Both the position numbers and the translations under genes were made by a program. Below the pieces are notes generated by a model. That model worked only from the letters and a program-made list of their open reading frames with translations, made no database searches and was not told the origin of the DNA. This document shows positions 1 to 6,260 of a DNA stretch of 6,260 bases, one piece after another. The stretch spans positions 1-6,260 of the forward strand of contig CALFHQ010000590.1 in NCBI GenBank assembly GCA_937876385.1. The letters run 5' to 3'. The number at the start of each line of letters is the position of its first letter. Positions within the stretch are counted from its first letter, which is position 1. Source of the DNA: an uncultured Pseudomonadota bacterium (GTDB taxonomy: Bacteria; Myxococcota_A; UBA9042; CAIXZC01).

Positions 1-884
1 GCTCCGAGGCTCGCTTCGACCGGGAATTGGACGCCGTGGCCCGAGAGATTGCCGACAAACGCGACTCGGTCCGCCTGGCCATCGTGGCAGGCCCGTCGTC
101 GTCGGGGAAGACAACAACGACCTGGAGAATCAGTGAGAAGCTGGCTCGCAAGGGAATCGAGTTGGTTGCCATCAACGTGGACAACTACTATCGCAATCTC
201 GACGACCAACCCCGAGACGACCGAGGAGACTACGATTACGAGACTCCCGAAGCCATCGACCTCCCTCTCTTGAACGAGCATCTTGAACGCCTGGTGACGG
301 GAAAGACCATCCAATCCCCAATCTTCGACTTCAAGTCGGGAAGCCGCACAGAAGAGACCATTCCCATCCGCCTGGAGAAAAATCAGATTGCCCTCATCGA
401 TACCCTCCACGGGATGTACAAAGGGCTCACGGTTCAAATCCCCGAAGAGGTGAAGTACAAGATATACATCGAAGCCCTTCTCCAATTGCTGGATTCCCAG
501 GGGGAGTGGGTGCGATTCACCGACCTTCGACTCATGAGACGCATGGCCCGGGACTCAAAACATCGAAACGTCAGCCCTCGCCAGACCCTCGAACACTGGC
601 ACTACGTCAGGCGCAGCGAAAAGAAACACATCCTTCCCTATGTGGGAGACGCCGATTTCGTGCTCAACGGCTCCCTTCCCTACGAACTGTGCCTGTACAA
701 GCCGATGTTGAAGGAATTCTTCCAGGAGTACGCGCTCAATCCGACAGAGGCCCCCGAGGACGCCCTTGAGCGGGCTCAACGGATCCACAGCCTGCTCGAA
801 CAAATCCCGGAAGCCGAATCATCCGACGCCATTTCGAAATTGTCCGTGGTCAGGGAATTCATCGGCGGGGGAGTCATCCAATGA
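1..884 (+). CDS. Nucleoside (uridine-type) kinase, P-loop family, 5'-truncated by the window edge
   Basis: This is the C-terminal kinase part of a uridine kinase-like protein, expected to phosphorylate a nucleoside with ATP or GTP in the cytoplasm. The frame is open to the left edge (first whole codon at 3), so the TTG at 27 is probably internal. Numbering the 293 visible residues from codon 3, I see a Walker A GPSSSGKT (30-37), VDNYY (59-63), RDDRGDYDY (71-79), a Walker-B-like segment IDTLHG (132-137), KIYIEAL (153-159), DLRLMRRMARD (174-184), VRRSEKKHILPY (202-213) and a C-terminal REFIGGG (284-290). This pattern fits the long bacterial nucleoside kinases, which carry a TGS/threonyl-tRNA-synthetase-like N-terminal region; that such a region lies upstream here is inference. 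The usual EG(I)HG is DTLHG, which keeps the acidic residue. The stop overlaps the next gene by ATGA. Kinase family is near certain; the exact substrate is not. Confidence 0.9.
   Translation, partial: SEARFDRELDAVAREIADKRDSVRLAIVAGPSSSGKTTTTWRISEKLARKGIELVAINVDNYYRNLDDQPRDDRGDYDYETPEAIDLPLLNEHLERLVTGKTIQSPIFDFKSGSRTEETIPIRLEKNQIALIDTLHGMYKGLTVQIPEEVKYKIYIEALLQLLDSQGEWVRFTDLRLMRRMARDSKHRNVSPRQTLEHWHYVRRSEKKHILPYVGDADFVLNGSLPYELCLYKPMLKEFFQEYALNPTEAPEDALERAQRIHSLLEQIPEAESSDAISKLSVVREFIGGGVIQ
867..873 (+). promoter_or_regulatory. Ribosome binding site of the amidase gene, inside the kinase 3' end
   Basis: GGGGGAG lies 7 bases before the ATG at 881. It supports that start, together with the ATGA overlap (881-884) with the kinase stop. 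The arrangement suggests coupled translation of kinase and amidase. Confidence 0.6.
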
Positions 885-1441
885 TCCAAACCCCTGCCGA
901 CCGGGAGATCATTGGGTTCCTGGAGGACTCGGGCATCCCAGTAACCCTGTACGATTCGCAAAGCCACAACCAACGCGCCCAGGGACAGACAGTGGACACG
1001 TTGGTCATCCACTACACTGCCATCTCCTTGCGACAGACCCTGGCCATTTTCATTGATCCCAAACGTGAGGTCAGTTCCCATTACACCATCGACCGAAGGG
1101 GTGGGGTCCACCAGACAGTCTCAGTATCCCGTCGAGGGTGGCACTCAGGACGCAGCGAGTTGAAGGGAGTTCCAGACGTCAACGGCCGCTCGGTGGGAAT
1201 CGATCTGGTGTTCATCCCCACAAAGGACGACGGCTTCACCACCTCCCAGATGGACACCTTGAAGATCCTCGTCACCGCATTGCGGGCCCAGTTCCCCATC
1301 GAACCCGACGGAATCATCGGTCACGAGCATGTAGCAATCCCAGCAGGACGAAAGGCTGATCCAGGTCCCCTCTTCGATTGGGAAGGACTGTACCGCTCTC
1401 AAGAACTCCCCTACCCGCCCGGTTTCCTGGAGTTCTCCTAG
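881..1441 (+). CDS. N-acetylmuramoyl-L-alanine amidase, AmpD-like (Amidase_2 fold)
   Basis: A 186-residue zinc amidase predicted to cut the bond between N-acetylmuramic (or anhydromuramic) acid and L-alanine of muropeptides. No signal peptide or membrane segment is visible, so it should be cytoplasmic like AmpD, fitting peptidoglycan recycling. Landmarks aligned by eye to Citrobacter freundii AmpD: H44 in LVIHYTA (AmpD H34, zinc), VSSHYTI (64-70), GWHSG (86-90, usual AWHAG), VGIDLV (105-110), H148 in IIGHEH (AmpD H154, zinc), K158 (AmpD K162, catalytic) and D160 (AmpD D164, zinc), followed by PGPLFDW. D108 (codon 1202-1204, GAT) replaces the catalytic Glu116 of AmpD. H148 and K158 are two residues further apart than in AmpD. 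The start overlaps the kinase stop by ATGA. A secreted AmiD or a phage lysin is less likely given the missing signal and the gene context. Confidence 0.9.
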   Translation: MIQTPADREIIGFLEDSGIPVTLYDSQSHNQRAQGQTVDTLVIHYTAISLRQTLAIFIDPKREVSSHYTIDRRGGVHQTVSVSRRGWHSGRSELKGVPDVNGRSVGIDLVFIPTKDDGFTTSQMDTLKILVTALRAQFPIEPDGIIGHEHVAIPAGRKADPGPLFDWEGLYRSQELPYPPGFLEFS

Positions 1442-1445
1442 GGAA

Positions 1446-2180
1446 TCAACGATAGATGGCCAGTCCAACCGCTACGGGGACACCGTTTACCGAGATCCCT
1501 TCGTCTGGAACCATTAGCTGCGTCGAAGACCCTCCGTCGAGGTTCACCATCTCCACAAGGTTCAGCTTCTCCTTGCCGAACTCCGCGACCCCTTCAAGAG
1601 TCATGGGCAAAGAGGTGACCACCAGCACGCAGACACCGTCCGCAGTGATGCCCAGGGTAGTTCGACGGGCGAGAGACCACTTGAGGCTGGATGGAATTCG
1701 CCCCTTGCGCAAGAGCCGAGGCCCAGATTGCACAGCAAATTGAATCGTGCGTTTCCTGGCCGGCCCCCGCCGGTATTCTCGTCGATTTGAAATCCCGGCG
1801 TTGCCCTTGTCGTCGATCCAGAACACGCTCCACGGCACCCGACGCAGGGGTTGAATCATCTTTCCCTGGGAAACCATGAGCCCCAGAGGTTCACCGTTTT
1901 CCTTGAAAAAGCTGGCATTGGCGCAGGCCACGGCGGTGACGCACTGGGGCATCTCCACGACTCGCTGGAGCCTCTTCCCCGATCTCGGCGTCACAAGCTT
2001 CAACGTCGCCTTGCCGGGGTCAAACCGAACGACATCGATCGATGCCAACCCCAATGAGCGAGGAAACCTCTCCACCGTCACCGAATCCCCCTTTGAGTCC
2101 TCGCTCCGGTGGGCAGCGGCGTGGACTGGCAGCAGGAATCCGATGATCAGAAGTACAAGAAGGCTGGAAGCAAACTTCAT
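1446..2180 (-). CDS. Secreted phosphodiester glycosidase family (NAGPA-domain) protein
   Basis: A 244-residue protein with an N-terminal Sec signal peptide (hydrophobic core about 5-19; likely cleavage after the alanines at 21-23; no lipobox cysteine), so it should act outside the cytoplasmic membrane. The rest matches the NAGPA/phosphodiester-glycosidase domain, named after the mammalian mannose-6-phosphate uncovering enzyme. I see CANASFF (86-92) then GLMVSQGK (100-107), VQSGPRLL (150-157), RRTTLGI (172-178) and the hallmark NLDGGSSTQLMV (213-224). Length fits a stand-alone domain. Bacterial members are thought to act on phosphodiester-linked or other cell-surface sugars; the substrate here cannot be told. 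Its ATG lies in an ATGA overlap with the mtnA stop. The only nearby Shine-Dalgarno candidate, GAGGG, sits just 2 bases from the ATG, so expression may rely on ribosomes finishing mtnA. It is the last gene of the minus-strand cluster. Confidence 0.88.
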   Translation of the reverse strand: MKFASSLLVLLIIGFLLPVHAAAHRSEDSKGDSVTVERFPRSLGLASIDVVRFDPGKATLKLVTPRSGKRLQRVVEMPQCVTAVACANASFFKENGEPLGLMVSQGKMIQPLRRVPWSVFWIDDKGNAGISNRREYRRGPARKRTIQFAVQSGPRLLRKGRIPSSLKWSLARRTTLGITADGVCVLVVTSLPMTLEGVAEFGKEKLNLVEMVNLDGGSSTQLMVPDEGISVNGVPVAVGLAIYR

Positions 2181-3223
2181 GACCCTCGTTTTCCCAGAAG
2201 CCGCTTCAGGGACTCGGTGTAGGGCGGGCGAGCGATGCCGGCCTCGGTGATGATGGAATCGATGAGGTCCGCCGGGGTAACATCAAAGGCCGGATTCATT
2301 ACCGGCACTCCTTTCGCCACAAGGCGCTCTCCGTTGAGCGTCGTGACCTCTTCAGCATCCCGCTCTTCAATGGGAATGTCATCCCCCGAATCGAGGCTGA
2401 AATCCACCGTGGAATGGGGTGCCGCAACGTGAAATGGAATGTTGTGGGCTCGGGCGATGAGGGCGAGGTCGTAGGTCCCAATCTTGTTGGCAACGTCGCC
2501 GTTGGCGGTGATTCGGTCGGCCCCCACAATCACCCGGTGCACCATCCCGGACTTCATGATGTGAGCCGCAGCCCCATCGGGAATGACGGTCACAGGAATA
2601 TTGTCCCGGTGAAGTTCCCACGCCGTGAGCCGGGCGCCCTGGAGCCGGGGCCGAGTTTCCCGGGCAATTACCCGAATACCCTTTCCCCCTTCGTGGGCCG
2701 CTCGAATCACTCCCAAAGCCGTACCGTACGCCCCCGTCGCCAGAGCCCCAGCGTTGCAATGGGTCATGATGGTCTCTCCCTGCTCCACGAGTACGGCCCC
2801 ATTCCTGCCAATGGCCAGGCACATGTCAACGTCTTCTGCCAGGATATTCTCGGCTTCCCGGGTGAGGGCTTCGTTTCGCATTGCCGGGTCGATGTCTTTG
2901 AGCTTTGTCGCCAGCGCACGCATTCGCTCCAGGGCCCAAAACAGGTTCACGGCTGTAGGTCGAGTGCTTCGCAGCGTCTCCACATCCTTCTCGAAGGATT
3001 CCATGAATTCGTCCCCGGTGCTGCCAATTCCTCGAGCCGAGAAGACCAGACCAAAGGCCGCTGTGATTCCGATGAGGGGAGCCCCTCGAACCTGCATCAC
3101 AGAGATGGCGTGGGCGACTTCGTCCACGGTGCGGGCGCTCAGCCATCGCTCCTGAACGGGAATCACCGTCTGGTCGATGATGGAGATATGGTCACCTTTA
3201 AAAACCAGTGGGGCGAATGTCAT
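2177..3223 (-). CDS. mtnA: S-methyl-5-thioribose-1-phosphate isomerase
   Basis: This cytoplasmic enzyme isomerises methylthioribose-1-phosphate to methylthioribulose-1-phosphate in methionine salvage from methylthioadenosine; some bacteria use it in the related 5'-deoxyadenosine shunt. The 348-residue product has the family's normal length. Landmarks are RGAPLIGI (46-53), NLFWALERM (93-101), THCNAGALATG (154-164) with catalytic Cys156, RETRPRLQGARLTAWEL (188-204), and IVGADRI with catalytic Asp236. The last two correspond to Bacillus subtilis Cys160 and Asp240, with the same 80-residue spacing. These motifs separate it from eIF2B subunits and archaeal ribose-1,5-bisphosphate isomerase. The frame is open 99 bases further upstream, but ATG 3221-3223 is chosen: it begins the family-like N-terminus MTFAPLVFKGD, follows AAGGAG by 5 bases, and overlaps the gatB stop by ATGA. 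No other salvage gene (mtnN, mtnP, mtnK, mtnB, mtnC, mtnD) is in the window. Confidence 0.96.
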   Translation of the reverse strand: MTFAPLVFKGDHISIIDQTVIPVQERWLSARTVDEVAHAISVMQVRGAPLIGITAAFGLVFSARGIGSTGDEFMESFEKDVETLRSTRPTAVNLFWALERMRALATKLKDIDPAMRNEALTREAENILAEDVDMCLAIGRNGAVLVEQGETIMTHCNAGALATGAYGTALGVIRAAHEGGKGIRVIARETRPRLQGARLTAWELHRDNIPVTVIPDGAAAHIMKSGMVHRVIVGADRITANGDVANKIGTYDLALIARAHNIPFHVAAPHSTVDFSLDSGDDIPIEERDAEEVTTLNGERLVAKGVPVMNPAFDVTPADLIDSIITEAGIARPPYTESLKRLLGKRGS

Positions 3224-4659
3224 GGGTGCTCCTTGCGATTCAACAGTTTCTCGAATAGCTGAGAGATGATTTGCGGGTTGCCCCGCCCTTGAGTTCGTCG
3301 CATGGCCTGGCCGACGAACCACCTCAGCAGGCTCTCTTTTCCGGCAACGTAGCGCCGTGCCTCGTCAGGGAACTCGTCAATGAGTTCACCAACGACGGTT
3401 CGCAGGGTGGATTCGTCGCTTTCCTGGTGCCCTGCATCCTCAAGACATTGGGCCAACGGCAAAACCCGCGACCACATGGTTCGAAACACGTTGCGAGCCA
3501 TGGGCAAAGAGAGTGTACCCGACTCGACGAGGTTTGCCAGCTTCGAAATGTCGTCGGGTGCCACTGATAAGGCCGACGGGTCGCCCCCCGACTGGTGAAT
3601 CGCGTTGGCAACATCACGGTTGAGCCAGTTGCAGACGGCCGGGATGTCCTGGGCACGCTCAAGGGCCTCGAATGCGTAGTCAGCCCATTTCCGGCTGGTG
3701 GTGAAGCGCCCGACATCCTCTCGGGTCAAGCCGAACCGATGGGCAAAGGCTCTCCGCACCTCCCCGGGTGTTTCCCGGGTGGATTCAACGACCCTTTGCA
3801 ACCACATTGGTTCAAGAATCAGCACAGGAAGGTCCGGCTCGTCAAAATATCGGTAGTCCCGCGCCTCTTCCTTGCCACGCATGACCAGCGTCTGTCCGGT
3901 ACCCTCATCCCACAGTCGAGTCTCCAGGAGAACCCTTCCCCCTGTTCTCAACACCTCAGTCTGTCTATCGATTTCAAACTCCAGCGCCGACAAAATGGCT
4001 TGAAAGGAGTTCATGTTTTTGAGCTCGGTACGCACCCCCAATTCGCCACAACCCACTTTCGCCATGGAGACATTGGCGTCGCAACGGAACACACCGTCAG
4101 CCATGCTTCCACGACAAATCCCCAGGAAATCCACCAACGTCCACAGCTCCTTGAGCCAGGCAACGGCGGCGCCGGGGGAATGGAACTCCGGCTCGGTGAC
4201 GATTTCCGCCAAGGGGGCGCCACATCGGTTGAAGTCCACGAGGGAGTGCTCCCCGGATTGAGGGTGAATGGATTTTCCGGCGTCTTCCTCGAGATGCACC
4301 CGACTGACCCGAACGACCTCTCCGGTCTCTGGATCGGCCAGCACGCCGTCGGTGGCCAGCGGGGCTTCGTGCTGAGTAATCTGGTACCCCTTCGGGAGAT
4401 CCGGATAGAAGTAGTTCTTGCGAGCAAAGACGCTTTGCCTGTGGATTGTACAGGAGAGGGCCTCAGCCAGTTGCACTCCCATGGCCACGGCCCCCTGGTT
4501 GACCACGGGGAGTCCTCCAGGCATTCCAAGACACACCGGGCAGACGTGGCTGTTTGGGGGTGCGTCAACGGTTCGCCGGCAACGGCAGAACATCTTGGTT
4601 TGGGTGTCCAGTTGGACATGAATCTCCAAACCGATGGTTGCCACGAAGGAGGAAGTCAC
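3220..4659 (-). CDS. gatB: Aspartyl/glutamyl-tRNA amidotransferase subunit B
   Basis: GatB is the subunit of GatCAB that binds the misacylated tRNA, phosphorylates its Glu or Asp side chain with ATP, and receives ammonia from GatA. The 479-residue product has normal length. From the N-terminus I see TIGLEIHVQL (8-17), a zinc-type cysteine set (C25, C27, C40, C43, as CRC and CPVC), the KNYFYPDLPKGYQI segment (81-94), HLEEDAGKS (122-130), RCDANVS and the segment DYRYFDEPDLP (usual form YRYFPEPDLP). A C-terminal YqeY-like helical tail, which contacts tRNA in known structures, fills roughly the last 150 residues and ends in GNPQIISQLFEKLL. Start choice: the frame extends to ATG 4752, but GTG 4657-4659 begins the family-like N-terminus, has GGAGG 7 bases upstream and forms a GTGA overlap with the gatA stop. 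All motifs appear intact. Confidence 0.97.
   Translation of the reverse strand: MTSSFVATIGLEIHVQLDTQTKMFCRCRRTVDAPPNSHVCPVCLGMPGGLPVVNQGAVAMGVQLAEALSCTIHRQSVFARKNYFYPDLPKGYQITQHEAPLATDGVLADPETGEVVRVSRVHLEEDAGKSIHPQSGEHSLVDFNRCGAPLAEIVTEPEFHSPGAAVAWLKELWTLVDFLGICRGSMADGVFRCDANVSMAKVGCGELGVRTELKNMNSFQAILSALEFEIDRQTEVLRTGGRVLLETRLWDEGTGQTLVMRGKEEARDYRYFDEPDLPVLILEPMWLQRVVESTRETPGEVRRAFAHRFGLTREDVGRFTTSRKWADYAFEALERAQDIPAVCNWLNRDVANAIHQSGGDPSALSVAPDDISKLANLVESGTLSLPMARNVFRTMWSRVLPLAQCLEDAGHQESDESTLRTVVGELIDEFPDEARRYVAGKESLLRWFVGQAMRRTQGRGNPQIISQLFEKLLNRKEHP
3229..3234 (-). promoter_or_regulatory. Ribosome binding site of mtnA
   Basis: On the minus strand AAGGAG precedes the ATG at 3223 by 5 bases. 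It lies inside the last codons of gatB. It decides the mtnA start in favour of 3223 over the longer open frame reaching to 3322. Confidence 0.75.
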
Positions 4660-6125
4660 GGGCGGTCCTCCCTTTCGAAGTCGGGTTCGGGGCGGGTGCC
4701 GACGGCTTCTTCCAACGTCCGTCCAAGGGCAAACAGGTCCTCCTCTCTCCAATGGGGTGCGACCATCTGGACGGCCCTGGGGAGTCCAGCAGAGTCCAGT
4801 CCAACGGGGATGGACAGGGCGGGCAACCCGGCGAGGCTCGGAGGCACCGTGAAATAGTCTCCAGACAGCATCTCCCAGGGATTGTCCAACCGCTCCTTCA
4901 GGAGAAAAGGGGCAACGGGGCTCGTCGGGGTCAAGAGGACGTCAACATGCGAAAACAGACGGTCAAACTCTTCCTGGAGGAGACGTCTTGCATCCAGAGC
5001 CCTCTGGTAATAGCGCTCTTTGTACCCGTGACTGAGAACAAACGTTCCCAGGAGAATTCGGCGGGCGACTTCGTCTCCAAAGCCCTCCTCCCGGGTCGCC
5101 AGAAGGTGTTCCTTGAGCCCCTCTCTTTCACCCGGCGGGCTGGAATATCGAAGTCCGTCGTATCTGGCCAGATTCGAGGAGGCTTCCGCAGCCGAAAGGA
5201 CGGCGTAGATGCTGAGGGCGTGCTCCCAGAGAGGCGCTTCTACCCTTTCCACCGACCGCCCATCGGTTTCGAGAAGAGCCACAACTTCTTCCACTGCCTG
5301 CATCGAGGGTTTCTCCACCTGAACCCCTGTTCCTTCCAGGGAGAGGACTCCCACACGCAGCGAGCCTGGGTCCATGGGACGGGCCAATGCGACATCTCGG
5401 GAGGTTGAATCTCGGCGATCGCGTCCGGCGATGACTTCGTAGAGCATCTTGAGGTCGTCAAGATTGGAAGCCATGGGTCCCACCTGGTCCAGAGACGATG
5501 CAAAGGCCGCTACTCCAAACCGACTCACCCGCCCGTAGGTGGGCTTCAATCCAGGAATGCCGCAAAACGCAGCGGGCTGGCGCACCGAGCCGCCGGTGTC
5601 GGTTCCCAGTGCGAGGGGTGCCAATCGAGCAGCAACGCTCGCTGCCGAACCTCCGCTGGAGCCCCCCGGAACCCGCTTGAGATCAAAGGGGTTACGGCAC
5701 GGTCCAAAGCTGGAATATTCGGTGGAGCTTCCCATGGCGAATTCATCCAGGTTGGTCTTGCCCAGGATGATCCCATCGGCAGAGCGAATCTGTTCCACAA
5801 CATGGGCGTCGTAGGCGGGCACGAAGCGTTGCAGAATCCGAGAAGCGCAGGTGGTCTTCAAGTTCCGGGTGCAAATGTTGTCTTTCACGGCCACCGGGAC
5901 GCCGCCGAGGGCACCGACGGGCTCGCCCGCTTCTCGCTTGCGGTCCACGGCATCCGCCTGGAGCAGCACCTGTTCTTCGTCCACCGTCAGGAATGCTCCC
6001 AGAGCGTGGTCACGTTTCTGGATGCGCTCAAGGAAACAAGCGGCAATCTCTCTGGCAGTATGGTGCCCGTTCAAAAAGGCGGCATGGAGGGCTCGTGCGC
6101 TGTCGTAAATGAGGAGCTTGGACAT
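4656..6125 (-). CDS. gatA: Aspartyl/glutamyl-tRNA amidotransferase subunit A
   Basis: GatA is the amidase-signature subunit of GatCAB: it hydrolyses glutamine to give ammonia, which travels to GatB. The 489-residue product has normal length. The Ser-cisSer-Lys triad is present: K81 in VAVKDN, S156 in VPGGSSGGSA and nucleophile S180 in GTDTGGSVRQP. These match Staphylococcus aureus GatA K79, S154 and S178, with identical spacing. Also visible are GKTNLDEFAMGSS (122-134), FCGIPGLKPTYGRVSRFG (187-204), VDVLLTPTSP, and LSGDYFTVP with an Asp near 423 in the place of the glutamine-binding Asp of S. aureus GatA. The frame is open upstream to 6254. ATG 6123-6125 is chosen because it begins MSKLLIYDSA, the usual N-terminal region, and follows the gatC stop by a single base. 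The Shine-Dalgarno is weak (GGGAAG, 4 bases upstream), so it probably depends on gatC translation. Confidence 0.97.
   Translation of the reverse strand: MSKLLIYDSARALHAAFLNGHHTAREIAACFLERIQKRDHALGAFLTVDEEQVLLQADAVDRKREAGEPVGALGGVPVAVKDNICTRNLKTTCASRILQRFVPAYDAHVVEQIRSADGIILGKTNLDEFAMGSSTEYSSFGPCRNPFDLKRVPGGSSGGSAASVAARLAPLALGTDTGGSVRQPAAFCGIPGLKPTYGRVSRFGVAAFASSLDQVGPMASNLDDLKMLYEVIAGRDRRDSTSRDVALARPMDPGSLRVGVLSLEGTGVQVEKPSMQAVEEVVALLETDGRSVERVEAPLWEHALSIYAVLSAAEASSNLARYDGLRYSSPPGEREGLKEHLLATREEGFGDEVARRILLGTFVLSHGYKERYYQRALDARRLLQEEFDRLFSHVDVLLTPTSPVAPFLLKERLDNPWEMLSGDYFTVPPSLAGLPALSIPVGLDSAGLPRAVQMVAPHWREEDLFALGRTLEEAVGTRPEPDFEREDRP
4667..4674 (-). promoter_or_regulatory. Ribosome binding site supporting the GTG start of gatB
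   Basis: The minus strand reads AAGGGAGG here, with the GGAGG core 7 bases before the GTG at 4659. It lies in the 3' end of gatA. It favours the GTG start, whose GTGA overlaps the gatA stop, over the in-frame ATG at 4752, which would put about 31 atypical residues before the conserved N-terminus. Confidence 0.7.
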
Positions 6126-6126
6126 C

Positions 6127-6260
6127 TCACTTCCCAGGGCGAGGAGCGAGGGTTCTGGGCACCCGGACGTAGGGTCCCTCCATTTTCGCCGAAGAGAGCG
6201 CTTCCTCCCGGGGAAGCCCCGGCAGAGGTTCGTCTGGTTCCACGAGAGCGGCAACGGACC
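6127..6260 (-). CDS. gatC: Aspartyl/glutamyl-tRNA amidotransferase subunit C, 3' end only
   Basis: The minus strand from the right edge reads an open frame of 43 residues (first whole codon at 6258-6256) ending in TGA at 6129-6127. It contains DEPLPGLPREEALSSAK followed by EGPYVRVPRTL. This is the recognisable C-terminal signature of GatC: a proline-rich stretch, then PREEAL, a short helix and a final Y/F-x-R-V-P-R-x-(L/I) strand. GatC is a small subunit of about 95 residues that wraps around GatA and stabilises the GatA-GatB assembly, so roughly half the gene is visible. One base (6126) separates its stop from the gatA ATG, the order expected for a gatCAB operon. Its start and promoter lie beyond the window. 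This frame differs from the upstream extension of the gatA frame, which looks unlike any protein. Confidence 0.9.
   Translation of the reverse strand, partial: SVAALVEPDEPLPGLPREEALSSAKMEGPYVRVPRTLAPRPGK

Noticed and set aside
27..29. TTG as the start of the nucleoside kinase
   Set aside because: The frame continues to the left edge without a stop, and the residues before the TTG read as ordinary protein; family members have a long region upstream, so this is most likely an internal codon.
1426..1442. A short imperfect hairpin (CCTGGA / TCCTAGG) over the amidase stop codon, considered as a terminator
   Set aside because: The stem is about 6 pairs with a bulged base, and there is no T tract downstream on either strand.
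2414..3262. A 282-codon plus-strand open frame opposite mtnA
   Set aside because: It lies almost wholly antisense to mtnA, whose catalytic residues and length are intact; the composition is low-complexity and there is no domain signal.
3224..3322. Possible 33-residue N-terminal extension of MtnA
   Set aside because: It overlaps the gatB C-terminus, looks unlike any MtnA N-terminus, and the ATG at 3223 has a strong AAGGAG at good spacing.
3595..4857. A 420-codon open frame on the plus strand, opposite gatB and the end of gatA
   Set aside because: It is antisense to genes with clear family motifs, its translation shows no recognisable domain, and long antisense frames are common in DNA of this GC content.
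4554..5408. A 284-codon plus-strand open frame opposite gatA
   Set aside because: It is antisense to an intact GatA with a complete catalytic triad; no plausible protein family is visible.
6126..6254. Possible 43-residue N-terminal extension of GatA
   Set aside because: The same bases in another frame encode the recognisable GatC C-terminus, and the ATG at 6125 gives a family-typical GatA start and length.
1..6260. Mobile elements, CRISPR arrays, tRNA or rRNA genes, riboswitches, toxin-antitoxin or defence genes
   Set aside because: The window is covered almost completely by six well-recognised or recognisable coding genes plus the gatC end; I saw no repeats, inverted terminal repeats or structured RNA signatures by eye.

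Overview
This window is a compact stretch of bacterial chromosome holding housekeeping and accessory metabolic genes. It contains two converging gene clusters and almost no noncoding DNA. With the starts chosen here, only five bases lie outside coding sequence: 1442-1445 between the converging stop codons, and 6126 between gatC and gatA. Every other same-strand junction is a 4-base ATGA or GTGA overlap. Base composition looks moderately GC-rich, roughly 58-60% by eye. An AmpD-like cytoplasmic amidase suggests a cell that recycles peptidoglycan, most easily a Gram-negative or other diderm bacterium. The GatB is the cysteine-rich, zinc-binding type. I cannot place the organism more closely from sequence alone. 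I see no phage, transposon, plasmid, CRISPR or RNA-gene signal.

Left part, plus strand (1-1441): the 3' portion of a P-loop nucleoside (uridine-type) kinase enters from the left edge. It overlaps by 4 bases a complete 186-residue AmpD-like N-acetylmuramoyl-L-alanine amidase.

Right part, minus strand (6260 down to 1446): the operon reads gatC (3' end only), gatA, gatB, mtnA, then a secreted phosphodiester-glycosidase-family (NAGPA) protein. The gatCAB genes encode the three subunits of the tRNA-dependent amidotransferase that converts Glu-tRNA(Gln) and/or Asp-tRNA(Asn) to the cognate amide. The gene mtnA encodes methylthioribose-1-phosphate isomerase of methionine (methylthioadenosine) salvage. 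The last gene encodes a signal-peptide-bearing protein that probably acts on an envelope glycan. Stop/start overlaps link all of them, so they are most likely one transcript with coupled translation, although their functions are not obviously related. Both promoters must lie outside the window.

I looked for an undescribed system and did not find one. The points most worth a second look are the gatCAB-mtnA-NAGPA arrangement, an Asp replacing the catalytic Glu of the amidase, an atypical Walker-B-like segment in the kinase, and the 4-base gap between converging stop codons with no visible terminator.
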